From positions 248,001-312,000 of the forward strand of contig JAPZRO010000004.1 in NCBI GenBank assembly GCA_027531395.1: a stretch of 64,000 nucleotides of DNA, read 5' to 3'. The DNA comes from Porphyrobacter sp. (GTDB lineage Bacteria > Pseudomonadota > Alphaproteobacteria > Sphingomonadales > Sphingomonadaceae). Below the pieces are notes generated by a model that was not told the DNA's origin, did not search any database, and saw nothing but the letters and a program-made list of their open reading frames with translations. Positions 8,548 through 16,343 of the stretch are shown piece by piece; the stretch's first letter is position 1, and each line of letters opens with the position of its first letter. Position numbers and translations under genes: made by a program.

Positions 8548-8652
8548 CGTGCCCGCCTCCGCGGGCACGTCCTCGGCGCTGTTTCAATCCCTGCGGGATT
8601 GAGCGCCTGCGGCTCGCGCGCGTGCGCTCGCGGCCCGTCCGTTGGCGGGCCG
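8548..8652. repeat. Cluster of three perfect hairpins (REP/BIME-like)
   Basis: The spacer between the flippase stop and the VWA lipoprotein start contains three consecutive inverted repeats: 8548-8569 (nine-base stem, four-base loop), 8584-8602 (eight-base stem, three-base loop, with outer arms GGCGC/GCGCC extending it), and 8631-8652 (seven-base stem, eight-base loop). Such dense palindromes are typical of REP-type intergenic elements and could end or protect the gpsA-flippase transcript. No T-run is present. Confidence 0.6.
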
Positions 8653-8661
8653 TGGATCGTC

Positions 8662-10203
8662 TCAGGCCGGGGGACGCTCAGGCTCGGGGACGACCTTCTT
8701 GCGGAACAGCACCTTGTCGTTCTCGTCAAAACCGCGCCGCCAGATCACAAGCGCATAGGTGCCGAGCACGGCGGGAATGCCGACCAGCAATTCGACCCAT
8801 TCGGGCAGGTAGGTGAACAGCTGGCCGACCACCACCGCCGCCGCCGCCGCATAGACCAGCGCCCAGCGCCAGCTGGTGACGCGCGCGTCCAGCAGGCGGG
8901 ACAGCAGCAGCGCCTTGACAAGGCTCGATGCGGCCAGCGCCAACATCAGCGCGCCGGCTGCGCCCGCCGCCTCGTAGCCTGCGCCAAGGCCCGCATTGCG
9001 CGCGGCGAGGATCAGCGCCACCGTCAGCCCCGCCTGAAGCGCGATGATCCCGACTGAGATTGCGAGGTTCCGCTTCCTCGCGATGTAGACCAGCACGCTC
9101 TCCGAGACGACCGCCATCGAGGCGACCACTTCGGCGGCGAGCAGGAAGGCGAGTGCGGCGGTGCCCGCGACATAGTCCGGCCCCCATAGGCCCATCACCG
9201 CCTCGCCTGGCACGCCCAGCACCAGCGCGATGCCCAATTGCACCGCGATGATCCAGAACCCCACCTGCCGCACCTGCGCGGCGATCGCCTCCATGTTGCC
9301 GATCCGCAGGTTCTTGGTGATCACCGGCGAGAGGATCGGCTCGAAGCTGGTCTTGAGCTTCTGCGGCAGCGAGGCGATCTGCTGCGCGGCGTAGTAGATG
9401 CCGACCGCCTGTGGCGGCGCGAACAACCCGAGGATGAAGATATCGAGCAGCCGCGTGCCGCGCTCGATCGCGTCCGCGCCCACCAGCGGGAAGGCGCGGC
9501 TCGACATCGCCAGCATTGCCCGCGCTTGAGGCTGCCAGTCCTTGGGCAGGCCGTAGGTGCGAAGGAACGGCCACAAGGCGGTCAGCAGCCCGGCATAGAT
9601 CGAGGCGATGAAGGCCAGCGCAAGGCCGCTCTCGCGCGTTCCCGGCAGAAAGAAGAACACGCCCGCGCCGATCGAGATGGTCCACGGCTCCACCACCGCC
9701 CGCGCGCGCACCGTGGTGGCGATGTCGAAGCGGTAGGCCTGCGCCGCGAGCAGGATTTCGGTGATGGCAAAGGCGGGGATGGTGGCGACCAGCCAGATGT
9801 CCCAGTCCGAGTTCATCCCGTTGGGGAACATCGGCTCGGGGAAGATCAGCAGGATCAGCGCGGCAACGGCGGAATAGCCCAGTGCGAGCAGGATGCCGTC
9901 ATAGACGAGGTTGGTTTCCGCGCTGCGGTCATCGCCCGCGCCTTCGGACAGGCGCTGCGCCAGCCCGCGTTTCTCGCCCAGCGAGCAGATCAGCGCGACG
10001 ATCTCGATCAGCACCAGCGCCGAGGCGAAACGCCCGAGCGATTCCGCGCCGTAAAGACGCGTGGCGATGACGAGGAAGGGGATGCGCGCGATGAGGCGCA
10101 CGACGAAGCCCATGGTGTTGGTGCGTCCGCCCTTTGCCAGCGTGGCGAGATCGTCGCCGCCTTTATCCGGGGCGGCGGGGGTTTCGGCGGGCGGCTGGCT
10201 CAC
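8662..10203 (-). CDS. Wzx-like oligosaccharide flippase (polysaccharide biosynthesis protein)
   Basis: A 513-residue integral inner-membrane protein with about 12 to 14 hydrophobic segments, beginning after a 35-residue cytoplasmic head with the signature TNTMGFVVRLIARIPFLVIATRLYG, typical of the Wzx/RfbX branch of the MOP exporter superfamily. It probably flips an undecaprenyl-linked oligosaccharide. The start is GTG at 10203, overlapping the gpsA stop by four bases (GTGA), so it is translated with gpsA. No glycosyltransferases are adjacent, which is unusual for a Wzx and leaves the substrate open. Confidence 0.8.
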   Translation of the reverse strand: MSQPPAETPAAPDKGGDDLATLAKGGRTNTMGFVVRLIARIPFLVIATRLYGAESLGRFASALVLIEIVALICSLGEKRGLAQRLSEGAGDDRSAETNLVYDGILLALGYSAVAALILLIFPEPMFPNGMNSDWDIWLVATIPAFAITEILLAAQAYRFDIATTVRARAVVEPWTISIGAGVFFFLPGTRESGLALAFIASIYAGLLTALWPFLRTYGLPKDWQPQARAMLAMSSRAFPLVGADAIERGTRLLDIFILGLFAPPQAVGIYYAAQQIASLPQKLKTSFEPILSPVITKNLRIGNMEAIAAQVRQVGFWIIAVQLGIALVLGVPGEAVMGLWGPDYVAGTAALAFLLAAEVVASMAVVSESVLVYIARKRNLAISVGIIALQAGLTVALILAARNAGLGAGYEAAGAAGALMLALAASSLVKALLLSRLLDARVTSWRWALVYAAAAAVVVGQLFTYLPEWVELLVGIPAVLGTYALVIWRRGFDENDKVLFRKKVVPEPERPPA

Positions 10204-11216
10204 GCCTTCAGATCCTTCGCGTCACTTTCGATCTCGGCGCGCAGCGGGCGGGCGAGCAGTTCTGCGACGACCTTGCGCGCGTTCGCCCCCGACAGGATCG
10301 CGTTCACGGCCGCGACGATCGGCATGGGAATGCCGCGCTTGTCCGCCAGATCGGCGAGCACCGGCGCGGTAAAGGCACCCTCCGCGACAGTGCGGCGGTC
10401 AGCCATCAGCGCCGCGGGATCGGCCCCTTCGCCCAGCGCCTTTCCGAGCGAGAAATTGCGGCTGGAGGTGGACGAGCAGGTCAGCACCAGATCGCCGAGC
10501 CCGCACAGGCCCGCCAGCGTCTCGGCCTCGGCCCCGAGTGCCTCGCCGAAGCGCAGCATCTCGGCATAGCCGCGCGCGATGAGCGCCGCGCGGGCGTTCT
10601 GGCCGAGCGCGAGGCCGTCGACCACACCGCAGGCGATGGCGAGCACGTTCTTGACCGCGCCGCCGATCTCCGCCCCGGTGACGTCGTCGGAGTAATAGGG
10701 CCGGAACGCGGGCCGCGCGATGGCAGGGGCGAGGCGCTCCCACTGGGCCGCGCCGCCACCGCAGGCGAGGGTCACGGCGGTGGGGAGGCCGGCGGCGACT
10801 TCATGCGCGAAGGTCGGCCCGGACAGCACCGCGATTGCGCTTCCCGGCGAGGCCTCGCGGGCGACATCGTTCATCAGCCTGCCGGTGCCGGCCTCGATCC
10901 CCTTGGAGCACAGAACAAGATCGCGCGGGGCGCGTGCGAGGCCCGCCAGCACCTTGCCGAGCACCTGCGCCGGCGTGACCACCAGCACGGTCTCGATCGC
11001 CGCAAACCCGGCCAGATCGCCGGTGGCGCGGATGGTCGGCGCGAGGCTGGCCGAGGGGAGATAGAGCGGGTTGCGATGGTCGGCATTGATCGCTTCGACC
11101 ACGTCCGGCTCATAGGCCCACAGCACCACCTCGCGCCCGTCGGAGCTGAGCATCTGCGCCAGCGCGGTGCCCCATGCGCCCGCACCGATCACCCCGATGG
11201 TGGGAAGGGCGCTCAT
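10200..11216 (-). CDS. gpsA: Glycerol-3-phosphate dehydrogenase [NAD(P)+]
   Basis: A 338-residue soluble enzyme reducing dihydroxyacetone phosphate to sn-glycerol 3-phosphate for phospholipid synthesis. It has the N-terminal dinucleotide motif [11 protein letters not shown] (10-20), the catalytic-lysine block [12 protein letters not shown] and the conserved [14 protein letters not shown] segment. Its ATG overlaps the tsaD stop by four bases (ATGA), and its own stop overlaps the flippase start, so tsaD, gpsA and flippase form one coupled unit. tsaD-gpsA adjacency facing hemC is a long-conserved alphaproteobacterial arrangement. Confidence 0.96.
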   Translation of the reverse strand: MSALPTIGVIGAGAWGTALAQMLSSDGREVVLWAYEPDVVEAINADHRNPLYLPSASLAPTIRATGDLAGFAAIETVLVVTPAQVLGKVLAGLARAPRDLVLCSKGIEAGTGRLMNDVAREASPGSAIAVLSGPTFAHEVAAGLPTAVTLACGGGAAQWERLAPAIARPAFRPYYSDDVTGAEIGGAVKNVLAIACGVVDGLALGQNARAALIARGYAEMLRFGEALGAEAETLAGLCGLGDLVLTCSSTSSRNFSLGKALGEGADPAALMADRRTVAEGAFTAPVLADLADKRGIPMPIVAAVNAILSGANARKVVAELLARPLRAEIESDAKDLKA

Positions 11217-12286
11217 GCCTTGTATCCCGCGCCGCGCACGGCCTCGGCCGCCGGGTCGAGTGGCCAGCGCGGGCGCGCGACGAAATCGAGCGGGTCGCCG
11301 GCGAAATCCGCGCCTTCAAGCGCCAGCCGCTCGCAGCCTGCCCAGGCGATCATCGCGGCATTGTCGGTGCACAGCGCCAGTGGCGGGGCGGTGAAGCGCA
11401 TCGCGTGGGCCTGCGCGAAGGCCTCAAGCGCGGCGCGCACGGTCTTGTTGGCGGCGACGCCCCCGGCGACGACAAGGGCGGGGAAGGGGCCAGCGGCCTC
11501 CAGCGCGCGGGTGAGCCGGTCGATCAGGCATTCCACGGCGGCCTGCTGGAAGCTCGCGGCAATATCGGCGGGGGCGTGCTCGCCGCTTTCCACCGCGCGC
11601 AGCACCGCACTCTTCAGGCCGGCGAAGGAGAAATGCGGCTCGCTCGATCCCTTGAGCGGGCGCGGCAGGGGCACCGCGCGGGGGTTGCCCTCCAGCGCCA
11701 GCCGCTCAACCGCCGGGCCGCCGGGATAGCCGAGGCGCAGCAGCTTGGCGGTCTTGTCGAACGCCTCGCCCAGCGCGTCGTCGATGGTGGTGGCAAGGCG
11801 GCGGTAGCGCCCGACGCCCTCGACGGCGAGGATCTGGCAATGCCCGCCCGAAACCAGCAGCAGGAGATAGGGAAAGGCCAGGTCCGCGTCGGCGAGGCGC
11901 GGCGACAGCGCGTGGCCTTCGAGGTGGTTGATCGCCAGCAGCGGCTTGCCCGAGGCCATCGCCAGCGCCTTGGCGCTCACGAGGCCGACCATCACCCCGC
12001 CGATCAGCCCCGGCCCGGCTGTCGCGGCGATGGCGTCGAGATCATCGAGTGCCACGCCCGCTTCACTCATCACCTTTTCCAGCATCGGCGCGAGCCGCTC
12101 GGCATGGGCGCGCGCGGCGATTTCGGGGACGACCCCGCCATAGGGCGCGTGTTCGGCCTCCTGACTGGCGATTGCCTGCGCGACAATCGTCCGGTCACCG
12201 CGCACCAGCGCCACGGCGGTCTCGTCGCAGCTCGATTCGATGCCGAGGACTAACCTTGCGTCAGAGGTGTGCGTTGCCGATCCCAT
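11213..12286 (-). CDS. tsaD: tRNA N6-adenosine threonylcarbamoyltransferase
   Basis: A 357-residue ASKHA-fold enzyme that transfers threonylcarbamoyl onto A37 of ANN-decoding tRNAs, working with TsaB, TsaE and TsaC. Visible marks are the N-terminal [15 protein letters not shown], the metal-binding NHLEGH motif, the nucleotide loop LVSGGHCQ and the C-terminal VAGGVAANK block. The length is typical. It is first in the tsaD-gpsA-flippase unit and is divergent from hemC across only 44 bases, so their promoters must overlap. Confidence 0.97.
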   Translation of the reverse strand: MGSATHTSDARLVLGIESSCDETAVALVRGDRTIVAQAIASQEAEHAPYGGVVPEIAARAHAERLAPMLEKVMSEAGVALDDLDAIAATAGPGLIGGVMVGLVSAKALAMASGKPLLAINHLEGHALSPRLADADLAFPYLLLLVSGGHCQILAVEGVGRYRRLATTIDDALGEAFDKTAKLLRLGYPGGPAVERLALEGNPRAVPLPRPLKGSSEPHFSFAGLKSAVLRAVESGEHAPADIAASFQQAAVECLIDRLTRALEAAGPFPALVVAGGVAANKTVRAALEAFAQAHAMRFTAPPLALCTDNAAMIAWAGCERLALEGADFAGDPLDFVARPRWPLDPAAEAVRGAGYKA

Positions 12287-12330
12287 CGCGCTTCCATCTA
12301 GTCTTTGTGAAGGCTAGGGCAAGGCTAGCC

Positions 12331-13269
12331 ATGAACGAAGCAACTCAATCCGTCCCGCGCCTGCGTCTGGGCACCCGCAATTCTCCCCTCGCCATGGCGC
12401 AGGCCTATGAAACCCGTGACCGGCTATGTGCCGCCCATGGCTGGGACGAGGAGGCGATCGAAATCGTCCCCGTGCTGGCGAGCGGCGACAAGGTGCTGGA
12501 TCGCCCGCTGTCCGAAATCGGCGGCAAGGCGCTGTGGACCAAGGAGCTCGACCAGTGGCTGGGCGAGGGGCGGATCGACCTCTCGGTGCACTCGGCCAAG
12601 GATGTCGAGACGATCCGGCCGGCGCAGTTCCACTTCCCCGCCTTCCTGCCGCGCGCGGACCGGCGCGATTGTCTGGTGGGGGCAGCGAGCATCGCGGCAA
12701 TCCCTGAAGGCGCGATTGTAGGCACCAGCGCGCCGCGCCGCGCCGCGCAGCTGCTCAACCTGCGTCCCGACTGCAAGGTCGTGACCTTCCGCGGCAATGT
12801 CGCCACCCGGCTGAAGAAGCTCGCGGACGGCGAGGCCGATGTGACCTTCCTTGCTGCCGCGGGGCTGGAGCGGCTTGAGCAGAGCAGCGTCGGCGCGCCG
12901 CTTGAGTCCGAGGAATGGATCCCCGCCGCTGCCCAGGGCGTGATCGCGATCGAATGCCGCGCCGATGATGCAGCAACGACGGCGCTCCTCGCCGCCATCG
13001 ACCACGCACCGACCCGCGCCGAGCTGGAGGCGGAGCGCGCACTGCTCGCGGCGCTGGGCGGCACCTGCCATTCGCCGGTTGCGGTGCTGTGCCAGTGGGC
13101 CGGCGATGCGCTCGAAATGCGCGCCGCGCTGTTCAGCCCCGACGGGGCCGAGCGGGTCGAAGGCAGCACCACCATCGCGCCGGGCGATCACGGCCCGGTC
13201 ACGGCGCTCGCCGCCGATCTGCTGGCACGGGCGACACCGGCGATCACGCAGCACTTCTCCGGAAAATGA
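12331..13269 (+). CDS. hemC: Porphobilinogen deaminase (hydroxymethylbilane synthase)
   Basis: A 312-residue enzyme that polymerises four porphobilinogens to hydroxymethylbilane. It has the catalytic Asp91 in HSAKDV, the substrate-binding Arg-rich segment TSAPRRAAQ, and Cys246 in LGGTCHSPV, which carries the dipyrromethane cofactor. The start at 12331 begins the conserved MNEATQSVPRLRLGTRNS frame; longer upstream frames run into tsaD. Its stop overlaps the hemD start by four bases (ATGA). Confidence 0.97.
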   Translation: MNEATQSVPRLRLGTRNSPLAMAQAYETRDRLCAAHGWDEEAIEIVPVLASGDKVLDRPLSEIGGKALWTKELDQWLGEGRIDLSVHSAKDVETIRPAQFHFPAFLPRADRRDCLVGAASIAAIPEGAIVGTSAPRRAAQLLNLRPDCKVVTFRGNVATRLKKLADGEADVTFLAAAGLERLEQSSVGAPLESEEWIPAAAQGVIAIECRADDAATTALLAAIDHAPTRAELEAERALLAALGGTCHSPVAVLCQWAGDALEMRAALFSPDGAERVEGSTTIAPGDHGPVTALAADLLARATPAITQHFSGK

Positions 13270-13982
13270 CCCTGCACTGCCTCGCGCTCAGGCCCGAACC
13301 GGGACTTGCCGCGACGCTGGAGAAGGCCCGCGCACTGGGCCTCGCGATCACCGGTTGCGCGTTGTCGGAAATCCGTGCGGTGGCGTGGGAATGCCCCGAT
13401 CCGGCGGCCTATGATGGCCTGCTGATCGGCAGCGCCAACGCCATCCTCCATGCCGGCGAACACCTTTCACGGCTGACCGGCAAGCCGGTCTATGCCGTAG
13501 GCGAGGCCACCGCTGATGCCGCGCGTGCGGCAGGCTTGACTGTGGCGCTCACCGGCAGCGGGGGGTTGCAAGGCGTGCTCGATGCGATTTCCGGCCCTTG
13601 CCACCTGCTGCGCATCGCGGGCGAGGAGCATGTGCCGCTCAGCCCCCCGCAAGGCGTCACCTTTGACACCGTGATCGCCTATCGCAGCGCCATGCTGCCG
13701 CTCGATCCGGCCGCGCCCCTGCTGGCCTCGGGCGAAGCGCTGGTGCTGCTCCATTCCGCTGCCACCGCGCGCCATTTCGCCGCCGAGTGCGACCGGCTTG
13801 GCCTGCCGCGCTCCGCCATCGCGCTCGCCGCGCTCGGCCTGCGGATCGCGGCAGCAGCAGGGGAGGGTTGGGGTGCTGTCCACACAGCCACCCGCCCCGA
13901 CGAGGCTGCCTTGTTGGCATTGGCGTGTGAACTGTGTCAGAAGGGGCGCTCCATTCCCGTTCCTCCTGCCGGACAGTCGTAA
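13266..13982 (+). CDS. hemD: Uroporphyrinogen-III synthase
   Basis: A 238-residue cytosolic enzyme that cyclises hydroxymethylbilane with inversion of ring D. The family is poorly conserved. The assignment rests on the two-lobe pattern, the motifs LLIGSANAI, VYAVGEATADAARAAG and VIAYRSAMLP, and on immediate coupling to hemC (ATGA, 13266-13269). The C-terminal part is followed within 50 bases by the mitofilin-like gene, and the three genes probably form one transcript. Confidence 0.92.
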   Translation: MTLHCLALRPEPGLAATLEKARALGLAITGCALSEIRAVAWECPDPAAYDGLLIGSANAILHAGEHLSRLTGKPVYAVGEATADAARAAGLTVALTGSGGLQGVLDAISGPCHLLRIAGEEHVPLSPPQGVTFDTVIAYRSAMLPLDPAAPLLASGEALVLLHSAATARHFAAECDRLGLPRSAIALAALGLRIAAAAGEGWGAVHTATRPDEAALLALACELCQKGRSIPVPPAGQS

Positions 13983-14032
13983 TCGCGGCACCGGCGCGCC
14001 GAGGACAACAAGGGTCGCAAGAACGGATCGCG

Positions 14033-14944
14033 ATGGAATCGAAGTTCGGAAGCCGCCGCAAACCTTCCTCCGGCCGGGGCATATTGCTGGCCGCCATCGC
14101 CGCCTTCATCGCCGGCGGTGCGCTGGTGGGCTGGGTGGTGTGGTACAATCTCCAGCCCGAAGGCAGTGGCGCGCCGCGCTCCGGCGTGGCGGTGGTGGCC
14201 GATGCCGGCAAGACCCCCGGCGCGGGGCTCTCCCCGTCGCCCAGCCCGCTGGCGCAGGCGATCGAGAATGCGAAGACCGAAGAAGCGGTGGAGCGCGTGG
14301 CCGAACAGCAGGGCGGGCTCGACCAGCGCCTTGCCGCTGCAGAGCAGCGCCTCACCCAGCTCGATCTCCAGGCCCAGGCCGCCGCCGGCAATGCCGCGCG
14401 CGCCGAGAGCCTGCTGATCGCCTTCGCCACCCGCCGCGCGGTCGAACGCGGGGCCGAGCTCGGCTATCTCGCCGACCAATTGCGCCTGCGCTTCGGCGAC
14501 CAATGGCCCAATGCGGTGAGCACGATCATCACCTTCTCGCGCGATCCGGTGCGGCTCGACGGGCTGGTGGCGCGGCTCGAGGGGCTGGGGCCGCAACTGC
14601 GCGAAGGCAGCGAGGGCCCGTCATGGGGCGCCTTCAAGCGCGAGATCTCGCAGCTGTTCGTGTTTCGCCGCGAAAGCACGCCTTCGCCGCAGCCCGAACG
14701 CCGGCTGGAGCGCGCGCGCTGGGCGCTGGAGCAGGGCCGCTACCAGAACGCGATCGACGAGGTGAAAGGCATGCCCGGCGCGAGCAAGGCGGCCGCGTGG
14801 ATCGAGGATGCCGAACGCTACAAGAAGGCGATGGAGGCCCTCGAAGTGATCGAGACCGCCGCCGTGCTCGACCAGCGCGGCCTGCGCGACGGCGCGGGCA
14901 ATCCGGTGCGATCGCTGAACAGCCCCTTGTTCGTGGGGAATTAG
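14033..14944 (+). CDS. Mitofilin/Mic60-like inner-membrane protein of the heme operon (HemX-like)
   Basis: A 303-residue protein with a basic N-terminus, one transmembrane helix (about residues 18-40), an Ala/Gln-rich coiled coil (about 75-130), and a C-terminal helical region with FAT(R)RAVERGAELGYLADQLRLRFG, matching the mitofilin signature area. Alphaproteobacterial Mic60 homologues, relatives of the mitochondrial cristae-junction protein, are typically encoded right after hemC-hemD, as here. It is therefore expected to span the inner membrane, contact outer-membrane proteins and shape the envelope. The start at 14033 is chosen because it puts the membrane helix near the N-terminus. Confidence 0.72.
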   Translation: MESKFGSRRKPSSGRGILLAAIAAFIAGGALVGWVVWYNLQPEGSGAPRSGVAVVADAGKTPGAGLSPSPSPLAQAIENAKTEEAVERVAEQQGGLDQRLAAAEQRLTQLDLQAQAAAGNAARAESLLIAFATRRAVERGAELGYLADQLRLRFGDQWPNAVSTIITFSRDPVRLDGLVARLEGLGPQLREGSEGPSWGAFKREISQLFVFRRESTPSPQPERRLERARWALEQGRYQNAIDEVKGMPGASKAAAWIEDAERYKKAMEALEVIETAAVLDQRGLRDGAGNPVRSLNSPLFVGN

Positions 14945-14957
14945 GGGGAACCCATCC

Positions 14958-15055
14958 CCGTTCGTCCTGCGCTTGCCGAAGGACCGTCTTTTTTCTTGAA
15001 CCCGGTGCTTGCCGCGCAAGGAAGAGCGGCCCTTCGACAAGCTCTGGGCGAACGG
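14958..15055. repeat. 29-base imperfect inverted repeat pair (dispersed sphingomonad-type element)
   Basis: Two 29-base arms, 14958-14986 and 15027-15055, are inverted relative to each other and match at 24 of 29 positions by my alignment. They are separated by 40 bases that include a run of T (14989-14994). The core reads as TTCGTCCTG-GCTTG-CGAAGGACCG, a pattern seen repeatedly between genes in related genomes. The element fills the gap between the Mic60-like gene and the convergent ubiH and could fold into a terminator for both. Confidence 0.6.
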
Positions 15056-15066
15056 AAAAGGGATCG

Positions 15067-16293
15067 TTACGCCTTCAGCAATTCCGGCAGATCGCCCGAA
15101 ACCCCGCGCGCCTCGTCCATGAAGAAGCTCTTGAGCAGCGGCGTGCGCTGCACCGCCGCCATGCCGAGCCGGCGCACCGCGCTCGCGGTCTTGCCGGGGA
15201 CGCCGAACAGGCGGGTGAGGCCGTCGGTGGCCAGCGCCACCATGAAGCTGTCGAGCCCGCGCCACGCCTCGTAGCGCTTGAGCAGTTCCGGATCGCCCGG
15301 ATCGAGTCCCAGCCGCGCGCCATCGGCCAGCACCTCCACCAGCGCGCCGACATCGCGCAAGCCCAGGTTGAGGCCCTGCCCCGCGATCGGGTGGATGCCG
15401 TGCGCGCTATCTCCGATCAGCGCGAGGCGCTCGGCGGTGATCTTCGCGGTGTGGTGGAAGCCGAGCGGATAGGACGAACGCTGGCCGACGCTCAGCACCT
15501 TGCCCAGCACCCCGCCCATGCGCTTCTCGACCTCGGCCAGAAACGCACGGTCGCCGAGCTTCATCACCGCCGCGCCGTCCTTTTCGGATACGGTCCACAC
15601 CAGCGAGGAGCGGTGCGTGCCGTCGGCATCGTCATTCATCGGCAGCAGCGCGAAGGGGCCGGCGGGGTAGAAGATTTCCCACGCGACATTGTCATGCGCG
15701 CGTTCATGGGTCAGCCCGGCGATGATCGCGCGGTGGTGGTAATCCCACTTGGCGATGGTGATCCCGGCCGAATCGCGGGTGGGCGACTGGCGGCCCTCGG
15801 CGGCGATCATCAGCCGGCCCTTGAGCTTGGTGCCGTCCGCCAGCACGGCAGCCACGCCATATTCGCTGCGCTGGCGCTCGGTGACGTTGGCCTTGGCAAC
15901 CCAGTGGATCAGCGGCTCCTTTGCCGCCGCCTCGAACAGCGCGAGACGCAGGCGGCGGTTGGGGAACATCCGCCCCAGCGTGCCGTCATCCGGGCCGGGG
16001 ACGAAATCGAGCCGTCCCGGCTTGTTCTGATCGGTCACCGCGATGGCGGAAATGTCGCAGGCGAATTCCTCGAGCCCCTCGGCAATCCCGATATTCTCGA
16101 ACAGGTGCCAGCTGGCGGTGGAAATGGCGGTGGCGCGGTCGTCGAAGCCCTCGGCGGTGAGCTCCGCCGGATCGGCACGGTCGATCACGTGGGAGGACAG
16201 GCCCTTCTTCGCCGCCGCCAGCGCCAGCGTCATGCCCACCAGTCCTCCGCCGAGGATCACGAGATCGCGGGTATCGTTGGCAGGCTGTGTCAC
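15067..16293 (-). CDS. FAD-dependent ubiquinone-biosynthesis hydroxylase (UbiH/UbiF/COQ6 family)
   Basis: A 408-residue flavoprotein monooxygenase expected to hydroxylate the ubiquinone ring. It has the N-terminal GGGLVGMTLALAAAKKG dinucleotide fold, an Arg-containing NRRLRLALFEAA block, and the C-terminal FAD motif IGDSAHGIHPIAGQGLNLG. The start is GTG at 16293 with GGAG about nine bases upstream. Which ring position it hydroxylates cannot be told from sequence. It is divergent from the DsbD-like gene across 50 bases. Confidence 0.88.
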   Translation of the reverse strand: MTQPANDTRDLVILGGGLVGMTLALAAAKKGLSSHVIDRADPAELTAEGFDDRATAISTASWHLFENIGIAEGLEEFACDISAIAVTDQNKPGRLDFVPGPDDGTLGRMFPNRRLRLALFEAAAKEPLIHWVAKANVTERQRSEYGVAAVLADGTKLKGRLMIAAEGRQSPTRDSAGITIAKWDYHHRAIIAGLTHERAHDNVAWEIFYPAGPFALLPMNDDADGTHRSSLVWTVSEKDGAAVMKLGDRAFLAEVEKRMGGVLGKVLSVGQRSSYPLGFHHTAKITAERLALIGDSAHGIHPIAGQGLNLGLRDVGALVEVLADGARLGLDPGDPELLKRYEAWRGLDSFMVALATDGLTRLFGVPGKTASAVRRLGMAAVQRTPLLKSFFMDEARGVSGDLPELLKA

Positions 16294-16343
16294 CGTTGCG
16301 GCTCCGATTGCGAAGATTGAGCGTCGAGCCTAGAGGGTAGCCC

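Noticed and set aside
13798..16320. An 840-residue plus-strand frame across hemD, the Mic60-like gene and antisense ubiH
   Set aside because: It crosses three supported genes in other frames and is Arg-rich noise.
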